Below are positions 6,907-13,919 of a stretch of 20,894 bases of DNA, piece by piece. The stretch covers positions 1 to 20,894 of the forward strand of contig CAJJPW010000012.1 in NCBI GenBank assembly GCA_905193725.1, written 5' to 3'. Position numbers and translations under genes: made by a program. Source of the DNA: an uncultured Eubacteriales bacterium. Lineage in GTDB: Bacteria; Bacillota; Clostridia; Christensenellales; Christensenellaceae. Below the pieces are notes generated by a model. That model did not search any database, had not been told where the DNA came from, and saw nothing but the letters and a program-made list of their open reading frames with translations. The first letter of the stretch is position 1. Every line of letters begins with the position of its first letter.

Positions 6907-7745
6907 ATGCATTGGAAATCCAAAATCTCAGCAAATCCTACCCTGGATTTACGTTAGATCATGTGAGCTTTACCCTGCCCAGTGGGTGTATTTTGGGCCT
7001 CATTGGAGAAAATGGCGCGGGGAAAACCACGCTAATCAAGTCGATTTTGGGAATGAGCCGCAAAACCAGCGGGAAGATTAAAATCTTTGACAGGGAATGT
7101 GAGGGAAACCTGGCCAAAATAAAAGAAGACATCGGCGTCGTGCTCGACGAAGTGGGATATCCCGGCTGTATGACGCCCAAACAAATCAACCATGTGATGA
7201 GAAATACCTATCGCCATTGGGAGGAAGAAGTCTATTTTGGCTATTTAAAGCAGTTGGGGTTGCCTTTGGAAAAGGAATTTAAGGACTTTTCCAACGGTAT
7301 GCGGATGAAGTTGGGGATATCCGTAGCCCTTTCTCATCATGCAAAGTTGCTCATACTAGATGAAGCCACCAACGGCCTGGACCCGGTAGTAAGGGATGAA
7401 GTAGTAGAGATCTTTGGAGAGTTTACCAGGGATGAGAGCCACTCGGTGCTGTTTTCTTCCCATATTGTAGGAGATTTGGAAAAGATCTGCGATTATATTG
7501 CCTTTTTACATCAGGGAAAGTTGTTGCTATTTGAGGAGAAGGATCGGCTGTTAGAGGAGTATGGCATGATTCGCTGTAGCAGAGAACAGCTAGCTGAACT
7601 GGATCCTCAGGGAATTAAAGGAATAAAAACCTCTGCCTATGGTGTAGAAGCGGTAGTGAGACGAGATAAAATGCCCAGTGGGATGGTTGTTGGGCCGGTC
7701 AGCATGGAAGAACTATTTGTCTATATGGTGAAAGGAGAAAGATAA
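6903..7745 (+). CDS. ABC transporter ATP-binding protein
   Basis: The 280-residue ATPase has Walker A GENGAGKTT (35-43), a degenerate signature FSNGM (129-133) in place of LSGGQ, Walker B with catalytic glutamate ILDEATNGLD (151-160), and the switch histidine in SSH (near 187). A divergent C-terminal section of about 60 residues follows, as in the YtrB/BcrA-type exporter ATPases. It should dimerise and drive the permease encoded next. In YtrA-type operons such transporters respond to cell-envelope stress or antibiotics; the substrate here is unknown. ATGA overlap with the regulator and one-base spacing to the permease indicate coupled translation. Confidence 0.92.
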   Translation: MNALEIQNLSKSYPGFTLDHVSFTLPSGCILGLIGENGAGKTTLIKSILGMSRKTSGKIKIFDRECEGNLAKIKEDIGVVLDEVGYPGCMTPKQINHVMRNTYRHWEEEVYFGYLKQLGLPLEKEFKDFSNGMRMKLGISVALSHHAKLLILDEATNGLDPVVRDEVVEIFGEFTRDESHSVLFSSHIVGDLEKICDYIAFLHQGKLLLFEEKDRLLEEYGMIRCSREQLAELDPQGIKGIKTSAYGVEAVVRRDKMPSGMVVGPVSMEELFVYMVKGER

Positions 7746-7746
7746 T

Positions 7747-8376
7747 ATGATGAAAGGACTATTGCTAAAAGATTTCTACATGATGGGCAAATACTGCCGA
7801 GCATTTCTGTTTATTATCATTGTCTTTATCGCGGTGTCTTTGGCGGGAGACCAGAATCTCTTCTTTGTCACATATCCAGTATTATTGGGCAGCATCATCC
7901 CGGTCACACTGATCTCATATGACGAGAGAAGTAAGTGGTGCAGCTACGCAGATACCATGCCCTATACCCGCAAAGAGATTGTGTCATCCAAATACCTGAT
8001 GATGCTCATCATTTTAGGGATCAGCATTGTACTCACCTGGGGGAGCCAATGGGTAAAAATGCTGGTTACGGACACGTTGGATATGGATATGCTAGAGGGC
8101 TTGATCAAGCTACTCGTGGTAGTAGGGCTAGTGTGCCCCAGCATCTTACTTCCCTTTATCTTCCGCTTTGGATCAGAAAAGGGTAGAATCGCCTATTATA
8201 TCGTCATCTTGGCAGCATGTGCATCTATGACGTTTACCGGCTCTAGTTGGGGTGGAGAAGAGGCATTCACTGTTGTGGCAAGTAGGGTGCAGGGGCTGCT
8301 GCTGTTGGCAGTACTATTGCTGGCCGTACTCTCCTGGGTGTTATCTGTCCACTTTTACGAAAAGAGAGAGCTGTAG
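7747..8376 (+). CDS. ABC-2 type transporter permease
   Basis: A 209-residue hydrophobic protein with about six membrane segments (for example AFLFIIIVFIAVSLAG, FFVTYPVLLGSIIPVTLI, YLMMLIILGISIVLTW, LLVVVGLVCPSILLPFIF, IVILAACASMTF and LLLLAVLLLAVLSWVL). The conserved 'SYDERSKWCSYADTMPYTRKEIVSSKY' region, spanning about residues 57-83 between helices, is typical of ABC-2/YtrC-D-like permeases next to GntR regulators. It should form the membrane part of the exporter with the preceding ATPase. A strong terminator (8397-8433) lies 20 bases after the stop and closes the operon. Confidence 0.85.
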   Translation: MMKGLLLKDFYMMGKYCRAFLFIIIVFIAVSLAGDQNLFFVTYPVLLGSIIPVTLISYDERSKWCSYADTMPYTRKEIVSSKYLMMLIILGISIVLTWGSQWVKMLVTDTLDMDMLEGLIKLLVVVGLVCPSILLPFIFRFGSEKGRIAYYIVILAACASMTFTGSSWGGEEAFTVVASRVQGLLLLAVLLLAVLSWVLSVHFYEKREL

Positions 8377-8396
8377 ATTTTGCAGGCAATGAGATG

Positions 8397-8433
8397 AAAA
8401 ACGCGTGGAATTGTGGAAAATTCCCGCGTTTTT
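8397..8433 (+). terminator. Intrinsic terminator of the GntR-ABC operon
   Basis: AAAAACGCG (8397-8405) pairs with CGCGTTTTT (8425-8433). After a one-base bulge, GGAATT (8407-8412) pairs with AATTCC (8419-8424) above it. The A-run/T-run flanks allow use on both strands. Confidence 0.83.
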
Positions 8434-8518
8434 CTACCTTTTACAATATTTTAGAATAAATAGGGAGCTCTGTGTGTAAAAATTTACAAATAAGGTCGTA
8501 TTCATGGCGCCAGTTATA

Positions 8519-8527
8519 TGGTATACT
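8519..8527 (+). promoter_or_regulatory. Extended -10 promoter for the P-type ATPase gene
   Basis: TGGTATACT gives an extended -10 (TGn plus TATACT, 8522-8527). The -35 region 17 bases upstream (TATTCA) is poor, which is tolerated by extended -10 promoters. The start codon is 35 bases downstream. Confidence 0.55.
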
Positions 8528-8562
8528 ACTGTTTGGAATTCGGCTGAAGGAGGAAATGAAAT

Positions 8563-10932
8563 TTGATAAACGATGACATTCAGCGCTGGAATCCTGACTA
8601 TCAACAGGGATTAGACGCCGGTCAAGTCGAGACGAGAAAAAGGCAAGGACTGCAAAATATTCAGCCAGATCATATGACAAAGACAATCTGGCAAATCATT
8701 AGAGATAACCTGTTTACCCTCTTTAATGCCTTTAACTTTGCCGTTGCCATCTGTCTTCTGCTGGTAGGCGCCTATCGAGATCTGATGTATCTGGTTGTCA
8801 TCGTTGCCAACATAGTCATTGGCATCATACAGGAAATTCGCTCCAAAAAGATGGTGGAGAAACTCTCTATTATCTCCGCACCCAAAGCGCTCATCGTAAG
8901 ACAAGGGGAAGAGCGTGAGGTAGCGGTAGAAGAGCTTGTGCTGGATGATATCTGCATTTTGCAGGCAGGAAGGCAGGTTTGTGCCGATTGCAAGGTGGTA
9001 TATGGCCAAATAGAAGTCAACGAGGCGCTGCTGACGGGAGAATCCGATTCCATTTTAAAAAAGCCTGGCGATACGCTGCTGTCAGGCAGTTTTGTGGTGA
9101 GCGGAAAGAGTTGGTGCCAGGTCTGCCATGTGGGCACGGACAATTACGCGGCGCAAATCACGCAAGAGGCTAAAAAACACAAAAAATTCCATTCGGGTTT
9201 GATGGACGCCTTAAATAAGGTGGTCAAGTTTACCAGCATGTTTATCATTCCCATAGGTGTATTACTGTTTTTAAAATCCTACTTTTTATCCGATCTTCCT
9301 TTGGATGAAGCGGTTTCCTCTACGTCAGCTGCGCTGCTGGGCATGTTGCCTAAGGGATTGGTGCTGCTCACCAGCGTGTCTTTGGCAGTGGGCGTGATCA
9401 AGCTGGCCAGACAAAAGACGCTGGTACAGGAACTCTTTTGCATCGAAACGCTAGCTCGGGTGGATACCATCTGTCTGGATAAAACAGGGACAATTACCCA
9501 AGGAGATATGCAAGTCATAGACACGATTCCTTTAGAGACGGATAATTTGCCGGTATCCTTGGAGGAATTACTTGGAGGATTCGTTCGCAACCAGGAGGAC
9601 AATAACGCCACATTTATGGCGCTTAAAAAGCGTTTTCCCGGTGGGCAGGATGTAAAAGCAGTGGGAAGGACTTCTTTTTCCTCCGAGAGAAAATGGAGCT
9701 CAGTGGTTTTAAAAGATATTGGTACAGTAGTCATTGGCGCGCCGGAGATCGTGGCCAAAAATATGGAATTTACGCTGCCCGATAGAGCGCAGCAGATGGT
9801 AGCAGAAGGGACGCGGCTGCTGCTGGTATGCTGCTCAGAGCAGCAGGTGGAACAGGCGCTGCCAGAACAAATGCACCCAATCGCCCTTATATGCCTCAAA
9901 GACCCTGTGCGGCACGACGCCAAAAAGACGCTGGAGTTCTTTGAAAAACAGGGAATTCAATTCAAGCTCATCTCCGGGGATAACCCCACAGCAGTGGCGG
10001 CCATTGCAAAGCAGGTAGGACTCAAGGGAGCGGACCAATATATTGATATGTCCACAGTGGAAGATGAAGCTGCACTGCAGGAGGCGGCAAAAACCTACCG
10101 AGTTTTTGGGCGAGTTTCTCCTCTGCAAAAAAGGCAGCTGATTCAGGCGTTTCACAACCAAGGTCACACGGTGGCCATGACGGGAGACGGTATCAACGAT
10201 GTATTGGCATTGCGGGAATCGGATTGTAGCATTGCTATGGGAGCGGGCAGCGATGCGGCACGGCAGGTCTCTCAGCTGGTGTTGCTCAATTCCCAGTTTT
10301 CGGCTCTGCCCAGCGTATTGATGGAAGGACGGCGGGTAGTAAACAATATCACGAGAGCGGCTTCTCTCTTTTTGATGAAGACGGTCTTTTCCTTCTTGCT
10401 ATCATTCATTACGCTGTTTACCCCCATTCACTATCCCTTTGTGCCGGTACAGCTTAGTCTCATCGGAGTGTTGTTTGAGGGCGTTCCTTCGTTTATCCTG
10501 GCGCTGGAACCCAATAAAAACCCTATACGAGGTGAATTTTTGCCCACAGTACTGCTCCGGGCAATTCCCAGCGGCGTGGTAGTGGTGATCAATATCATTC
10601 TCATTTGGGTCATGGCAGATGTGTTGGACTTAGAAGATGTAGAGCTTGTCACTCTCAATGTATACATGACAGCAGTAACGGCACTGTTTTTGCTCATTAG
10701 AATTTGCAGGCCGTTTAACGTGCTGAGAGCGGCGCTGTGTATTGTAATGGCCTCTGCCTTCTTTATTGGGGCGTATTTCTTTAGAGACTTCCTGAGCATG
10801 GGAATTCTCAGCACAGAGGGCTGGCTGCTGTTTGCAGGATTGGTGGTGCTCTGTTATCCAATGGTATGGCTCTGTGGAAAATTACTTCAGAAGATCAAGT
10901 TCTTCCAAAAGGCCCTCAATATATTGCAGTGA
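8563..10932 (+). CDS. Cation-translocating P-type ATPase, CtpE-like (probable Ca2+/cation transport)
   Basis: This 789-residue pump is complete for the family. It has actuator motif TGES (158-161), phosphorylation site DKTGT with D306, nucleotide-domain KWSS (377-380), hinge TGDGIND (540-546), and four membrane helices before and about six after the catalytic domains. Surrounding stretches such as LVLLTSVSLAVGVIKLARQKTLVQEL and ETLARVDTICLDKTGT resemble mycobacterial CtpE, a Ca2+ uptake ATPase. There are no heavy-metal-binding N-terminal domains and no CPC motif, so it is not a Cu/Zn/Cd pump. The helix-4 motif reads PKGL (263-266), where Ca2+-type pumps have PEGL. The start is TTG 8563 with AAGGAGG about ten bases before it. 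It appears to be monocistronic. Confidence 0.9.
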   Translation: MINDDIQRWNPDYQQGLDAGQVETRKRQGLQNIQPDHMTKTIWQIIRDNLFTLFNAFNFAVAICLLLVGAYRDLMYLVVIVANIVIGIIQEIRSKKMVEKLSIISAPKALIVRQGEEREVAVEELVLDDICILQAGRQVCADCKVVYGQIEVNEALLTGESDSILKKPGDTLLSGSFVVSGKSWCQVCHVGTDNYAAQITQEAKKHKKFHSGLMDALNKVVKFTSMFIIPIGVLLFLKSYFLSDLPLDEAVSSTSAALLGMLPKGLVLLTSVSLAVGVIKLARQKTLVQELFCIETLARVDTICLDKTGTITQGDMQVIDTIPLETDNLPVSLEELLGGFVRNQEDNNATFMALKKRFPGGQDVKAVGRTSFSSERKWSSVVLKDIGTVVIGAPEIVAKNMEFTLPDRAQQMVAEGTRLLLVCCSEQQVEQALPEQMHPIALICLKDPVRHDAKKTLEFFEKQGIQFKLISGDNPTAVAAIAKQVGLKGADQYIDMSTVEDEAALQEAAKTYRVFGRVSPLQKRQLIQAFHNQGHTVAMTGDGINDVLALRESDCSIAMGAGSDAARQVSQLVLLNSQFSALPSVLMEGRRVVNNITRAASLFLMKTVFSFLLSFITLFTPIHYPFVPVQLSLIGVLFEGVPSFILALEPNKNPIRGEFLPTVLLRAIPSGVVVVINIILIWVMADVLDLEDVELVTLNVYMTAVTALFLLIRICRPFNVLRAALCIVMASAFFIGAYFFRDFLSMGILSTEGWLLFAGLVVLCYPMVWLCGKLLQKIKFFQKALNILQ

Positions 10933-10979
10933 TGAAAGGATACGCCAAGTTTGACTTGCTAAAATAAGCGTAAAAGGAC

Positions 10980-11008
10980 AGCAGGAGATACATGTATTTC
11001 CTGCTTTT
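10980..11008 (+). terminator. Intrinsic terminator after the P-type ATPase gene
   Basis: AGCAGGA (10980-10986) pairs with TCCTGCT (10999-11005), with an inner ATACA/TGTAT stem above a G/T mismatch, followed by TTT. Confidence 0.75.
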
Positions 11009-11106
11009 CTATGTGACTTTATTTAGTAAAAATACGCTGAATATAGCTCCTACAATAATGAATTTCCGGCATACAATCTGGAAGCTCATTTGAAAAGCAG
11101 GCCTAA

Positions 11107-11364
11107 TTAGATAAAACGGCGATTTTAGTAGATATATCAATACCCAGTACCTTTTTAGAGCGAACGGCAGAATATCCTCTGGTGGCCAAACTAAGTGGTT
11201 TAAATTGGGACAGAAGAGTAGGTGCTAGACTGAGAGAGGTACCCATAATAGAGTACAAAAATAAACATCAATACCCTTATGCTATGGGAGATGTAGCTGA
11301 TTTGGTGAATTCCAAGCGGAAAAAAGCAGAGAGAAATATCCCTCAACTGAAAGAATTTTACTGA
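11107..11364 (+). pseudogene. Unrecognised short open frame, probable gene fragment
   Basis: A frame stays open for 85 codons from just after a TAA at 11104 to TGA 11362-11364. It reads LDKTAILVDISIPSTFLERT near its start and MGDVADLVNSKRKKAERN near its end. The composition is protein-like (balanced charges, a helix-rich C-terminus), but there is no start codon with a ribosome binding site near the upstream end. The first possible start, GTG 11182, also lacks one. I do not recognise the family; a remote resemblance to a dehydrogenase or reductase strand-helix unit (ILVDISIP) is too weak to use. It could be the 3' remnant of a decayed gene or a chance frame. It converges on deoC. Confidence 0.3.
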
Positions 11365-11380
11365 GTTCTCCAGCTGTGGT

Positions 11381-12034
11381 TTACTTTTTATGAGTGAGTA
11401 GAGCAACTGCGCTGCTAGAGCCAATGCGCTGGCACCCTGCATGTAAAAAAGCCTCTAAATCCTCTATGGTTCGAATTCCACCAGCTGCTTTTATTTGAAC
11501 ACCGGGCCCGATATGCTGTTGAAAGAGGGCGATATCCTCTAGTTTCGCCCCGGCACTGCCGAATCCGGTGGATGTCTTGATGTAATCGGCTTGGGCGTCG
11601 GTGACAACCTGACACATCAGAATTTTTTCCTGCTGTGATAAATAGCAAGTTTCCACAATGACTTTGAGAATATGGCTGCCAATCGTCTGTTTTACTTGAG
11701 CGATTTCACTTTGAATCGCTGCAAAATTCCCATTCTTTACATCACAGATGTTGATTACCATATCGATTTCACTGGCGCCATCTGCAATTGCCTGCTGGGC
11801 TTCCAGAAGCTTAGAGGCAGTGGTGCTATAGCCCAAAGGGAAGCCGATAACAGTGCAAATGGGGATTTGTTCCCCATACTGCTGTTTTACCCTCTGTACA
11901 TAACAAGGGGGAATGCAAATACTGGCCGTCTGGTATTGGATAGCCTCATCACATAGCGACTTTATTTGATCCCATGTGGCATAGGGATCCAGACAAGTGT
12001 GGTCAATATGACGCAGTATTTCATAGGAATTCAT
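11381..12034 (-). CDS. deoC: Deoxyribose-phosphate aldolase
   Basis: This 217-residue protein is of standard DeoC length. It has DHTCLDPYAT (11-20), the strand TVIGFPLGYST (61-71), catalytic aspartate in EIDMVIN (D91), the Schiff-base lysine in YIKTSTGF (K153), and the activating lysine in QIKAAGGIRT (K182). The enzyme splits 2-deoxyribose-5-phosphate into glyceraldehyde-3-phosphate and acetaldehyde in deoxynucleoside catabolism. It is encoded alone, with no deoxynucleoside phosphorylase or phosphopentomutase nearby. Read on the minus strand, GAGGTGAG precedes the ATG, and a promoter with a palindromic spacer lies at 12068-12096. All catalytic residues are present. Confidence 0.95.
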   Translation of the reverse strand: MNSYEILRHIDHTCLDPYATWDQIKSLCDEAIQYQTASICIPPCYVQRVKQQYGEQIPICTVIGFPLGYSTTASKLLEAQQAIADGASEIDMVINICDVKNGNFAAIQSEIAQVKQTIGSHILKVIVETCYLSQQEKILMCQVVTDAQADYIKTSTGFGSAGAKLEDIALFQQHIGPGVQIKAAGGIRTIEDLEAFLHAGCQRIGSSSAVALLTHKK

Positions 12035-12067
12035 AGATACTCACCTCTGCTCAACTTTGTAACACAT

Positions 12068-12096
12068 AATATACCACAAAGGTGTAGATGTGGCAA
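12068..12096 (-). promoter_or_regulatory. Promoter of deoC with overlapping palindrome
   Basis: On the minus strand, TTGCCA (12096-12091) and an extended -10 TGGTATATT (-10 hexamer 12073-12068) are 17 bases apart. An imperfect palindrome TATACC-N5-GGTGTA (plus-strand 12070-12086) covers the spacer and -10, so it is a plausible operator site. Confidence 0.6.
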
Positions 12097-12181
12097 TGAA
12101 CACTATGAGCTGATATCGCCCAGAGGAAAGTCATCGAGAAAAAGAAGGCCTCAAATTCGGGGATAATAGTTAATACGGTTA

Positions 12182-12553
12182 TTATTCAATCAAATCCTCT
12201 GAGTCGATATTGTACGACAGCATGACAACCAATTGTTCAAATACCCGGACGAACAATGTGCGCTGTTCAGGAGGCAGCTTTAAAATACAGTTTAAATTTC
12301 TCGCTAAAAAGTGAGATATGATTTTAATGTTTTCCGGCAAGTCGGGCTCCTGCAAAATCATGCTCTCGATGGGAACATTGAAGCCTTTGGCGATTCGCTC
12401 AATGGTATCCAAAGTGGGATTGCCCTTGCCGTGTTCAATATCCCTTAGGTGAGATGCGCTAAGACCCACTTCATTTGCGAACTTTTCCTGTGAATAATGA
12501 TGCTTCAGGCGAGAGTTTTTTACATTTTCGGCTAATACGTCTTTTAAATCCAT
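12182..12553 (-). CDS. XRE-family helix-turn-helix transcriptional regulator
   Basis: The 123-residue protein has an N-terminal Cro/CI-type helix-turn-helix at about residues 10-67 (NVKNSRLKHHYSQEKFANEV, then GLSASHLRDIEHGKGNPTLD, then TIERIAKGFNVPIESMIL), with the conserved S-x-x-H-L-R-D-I-E-x-G-K-x-x-P-T pattern. The C-terminal ~50 residues are helical with no known ligand domain. It lies upstream of deoC on the same strand but is separated by 147 bases holding deoC's own promoter, so it need not control deoC. Its target is unknown. The repeats just upstream (12640-12689) are candidates for an autoregulatory site. Confidence 0.87.
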   Translation of the reverse strand: MDLKDVLAENVKNSRLKHHYSQEKFANEVGLSASHLRDIEHGKGNPTLDTIERIAKGFNVPIESMILQEPDLPENIKIISHFLARNLNCILKLPPEQRTLFVRVFEQLVVMLSYNIDSEDLIE

Positions 12554-12876
12554 AATTCGACACCATCCTCTTTTTGTAAAAAGAATAAGGTAAATTATGG
12601 GAAGTTACAAGATGGTAAACTGGCGAAATAGAACTTTTATTTAGGTGGAAATCCCAATTTAGAGGAATTTTTGAGGAAAATCCCCTAAAATGAGAACTCT
12701 TAAATTACATTATAACATATCATACTATTTTATAATTACCGATAAAGCGAAAAAAAGATATTTTTATTAAAAAAATTGTTTTAAAAAAAGAAGCAAAAAA
12801 TAAATAATATAGATATTTTTGGGAATCATAAAATGCAAATGGATGATTGAAACAAAAGAAAGGGATGGTACTACAG
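12554..12876. other. Divergent intergenic region between the XRE regulator and rubrerythrin genes
   Basis: This 320-base, very AT-rich stretch separates divergent genes. On the minus strand an extended -10, TGTTATAAT (12717-12709), could serve the XRE gene with a leader of about 155 bases. Within that leader, 12640-12689 contains GGAAATCCC and GGAAAATCCC in the same orientation, with an outer TTTAGG...CCTAAA symmetry, suggesting an operator. On the plus side no good promoter for rubrerythrin is apparent; a weak TTGTTT (12777) with AT-rich -10 candidates around 12800 is the best I see. Confidence 0.4.
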
Positions 12877-13422
12877 ATGAAAGACTTAATGGGTACAAAG
12901 ACAGAACAAAATTTGAGAGAAGCTTTTGCCGGCGAGAGCATGGCATATAACAAGTACAAGCAGTTTGAGAGCAGAGCCAGAAAAGAAGGCTATCAGGAAA
13001 TTGCTGATATCTTTCAGGAGACAGCCAAAAACGAACAGGCACACTCCGCCATTTGGCTCAGAGAACTCAAGGCCATCGGCGATACCAAAAAGAACTTGGG
13101 AAGTGGAGCTGAGGGCGAGTATTATGAGCACAGTGAGATGTATCCTCGCATGGCAGAAGAGGCTAGACAGGAGGGCTTTCCAGAGTTAGCCCAGCTGTTT
13201 GAAGCCGTGGGCAAGGTGGAGAGCATGCACGAGCAGAGATATCGGGATTATTTAGATCAGCTGAACCAAGGTACTATATTTCAAAATCCCTCGGGAGAGC
13301 AAGTTCAGTGGATCTGCCTGAACTGCGGGCATATCCATACAGGAGTCTCTGCCCCGGTAGTTTGCCCGGTATGTGCACATCCTCAGGGATATTTTAAGAA
13401 AGTCCAATCTCAAAATCAGTAG
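12877..13422 (+). CDS. rbr: Rubrerythrin
   Basis: This 181-residue protein has a ferritin-like di-iron domain followed by a rubredoxin-like domain. Candidate iron ligands are E20 (AGES), E53 and H56 (NEQAH), E94 (AEEA), and E115 and H118 (VESMH). The rubredoxin site is CLNC (147-150) and CPVC (163-166), separated by twelve residues as usual. Rubrerythrins reduce hydrogen peroxide in the cytoplasm of anaerobes, taking electrons through the rubredoxin centre. ATG 12877 is preferred over the in-frame TTG at 12847 because AAGGGATGG lies 8 bases before it and the protein then begins at the usual family position. It is monocistronic, with a strong terminator after it. Confidence 0.94.
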   Translation: MKDLMGTKTEQNLREAFAGESMAYNKYKQFESRARKEGYQEIADIFQETAKNEQAHSAIWLRELKAIGDTKKNLGSGAEGEYYEHSEMYPRMAEEARQEGFPELAQLFEAVGKVESMHEQRYRDYLDQLNQGTIFQNPSGEQVQWICLNCGHIHTGVSAPVVCPVCAHPQGYFKKVQSQNQ

Positions 13423-13433
13423 TATTTGCCGGC

Positions 13434-13467
13434 AGCAAAAGGGAGGTGGTTTCACCTCTCTTTTGCT
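13434..13467 (+). terminator. Intrinsic terminator after rubrerythrin
   Basis: AGCAAAAGGGAGGTG (13434-13448) pairs with CACCTCTCTTTTGCT (13453-13467), a 15-bp stem with one G-U pair and a GTTT loop. The T-run inside the 3' arm and the A-run inside the 5' arm make it usable on both strands. Confidence 0.82.
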
Positions 13468-13540
13468 ATTTGTTGCTCTATGAGAAGAAAGGTTAGACTT
13501 TCGCTGCACGGTGAATGAGAAAAGATGAGAATGGATGTTG

Positions 13541-13568
13541 TTGACATTTCTACAAAGCGGTGTAGTAT
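13541..13568 (+). promoter_or_regulatory. Promoter ahead of the tail-derived/lipoprotein cluster
   Basis: There is a perfect -35 TTGACA at 13541-13546 and a -10 candidate TAGTAT at 13563-13568 with a 16-base spacer; TATAGA at 13566 is an alternative with a longer spacer. The spacer contains CTACA-N6-TGTAG, a short inverted repeat that could bind a regulator. Transcription would begin near 13575 and meet a terminator about 100 bases later. Confidence 0.6.
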
Positions 13569-13656
13569 AGAAAGTAGGAAAAGATTTACTTGATTAGAAA
13601 GGTTTGGAGGATACGCGCCGGAAAAGAAAACCGTGAAAATTTAGAAGAGAAACAAT

Positions 13657-13678
13657 AGGCGCGAGAAGCGCCTTTTTT
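13657..13678 (+). terminator. Intrinsic terminator in the leader, possible attenuator
   Basis: AGGCGC (13657-13662), loop GAGAA and GCGCCT (13668-13673) are followed by a run of T to 13678. It lies about 100 bases after the predicted start from the 13541 promoter and 240 bases before the first gene. Upstream CGCGCC (13614-13619) is exactly complementary to GGCGCG (13658-13663) and would compete with the terminator stem. So the leader could be switched, or the promoter could make a small RNA of about 100 bases. Confidence 0.65.
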
Positions 13679-13919
13679 GTGAAGAGAATTTCTGCATAGG
13701 GCGCGAAAAAAGCCTCCAAGTGGCACAGCGGCAAGAAGGGTGCATGAGAACTATCTTGAAAGTGCTGAAAGGGGAGAAAGGCCCAACTTAGGGAAGGGGG
13801 AAAAGAGATGATTTGAATGAGTGCGTTTTGACAGGGAAGAAGAGGAGGAATCCATAGAGAAAGACACTGCCAGAGGGTTGGCAAAAGGAAATTAAAAAAA
13901 AGAAAGTGGGGAAAACAAA
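13679..13919 (+). other. Purine-rich untranslated stretch before the tail-chaperone gene
   Basis: This 241-base segment is strongly purine-rich on the plus strand, with many GGGAA, GAGGAGG and AAAGG blocks. It includes ATAGGGCGCGAAAAAAGCC (13696-13714), an imperfect copy of the terminator arm at 13655. No gene is supported. A 14-codon frame from ATG 13744 has only a weak GAAGGG before it. No riboswitch class was recognised. Confidence 0.5.

Noticed and set aside
9279..9923. Long minus-strand open frame (214 codons) inside the P-type ATPase gene
   Set aside because: It lies fully antisense to a gene with all catalytic motifs, its product is Ser/Thr/Cys-rich with no domain, and it has no plausible ribosome binding site.
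12847..12876. Upstream TTG as the rubrerythrin start
   Set aside because: The ribosome binding site AAGGGATGG is located inside this extension, correctly spaced for ATG 12877.
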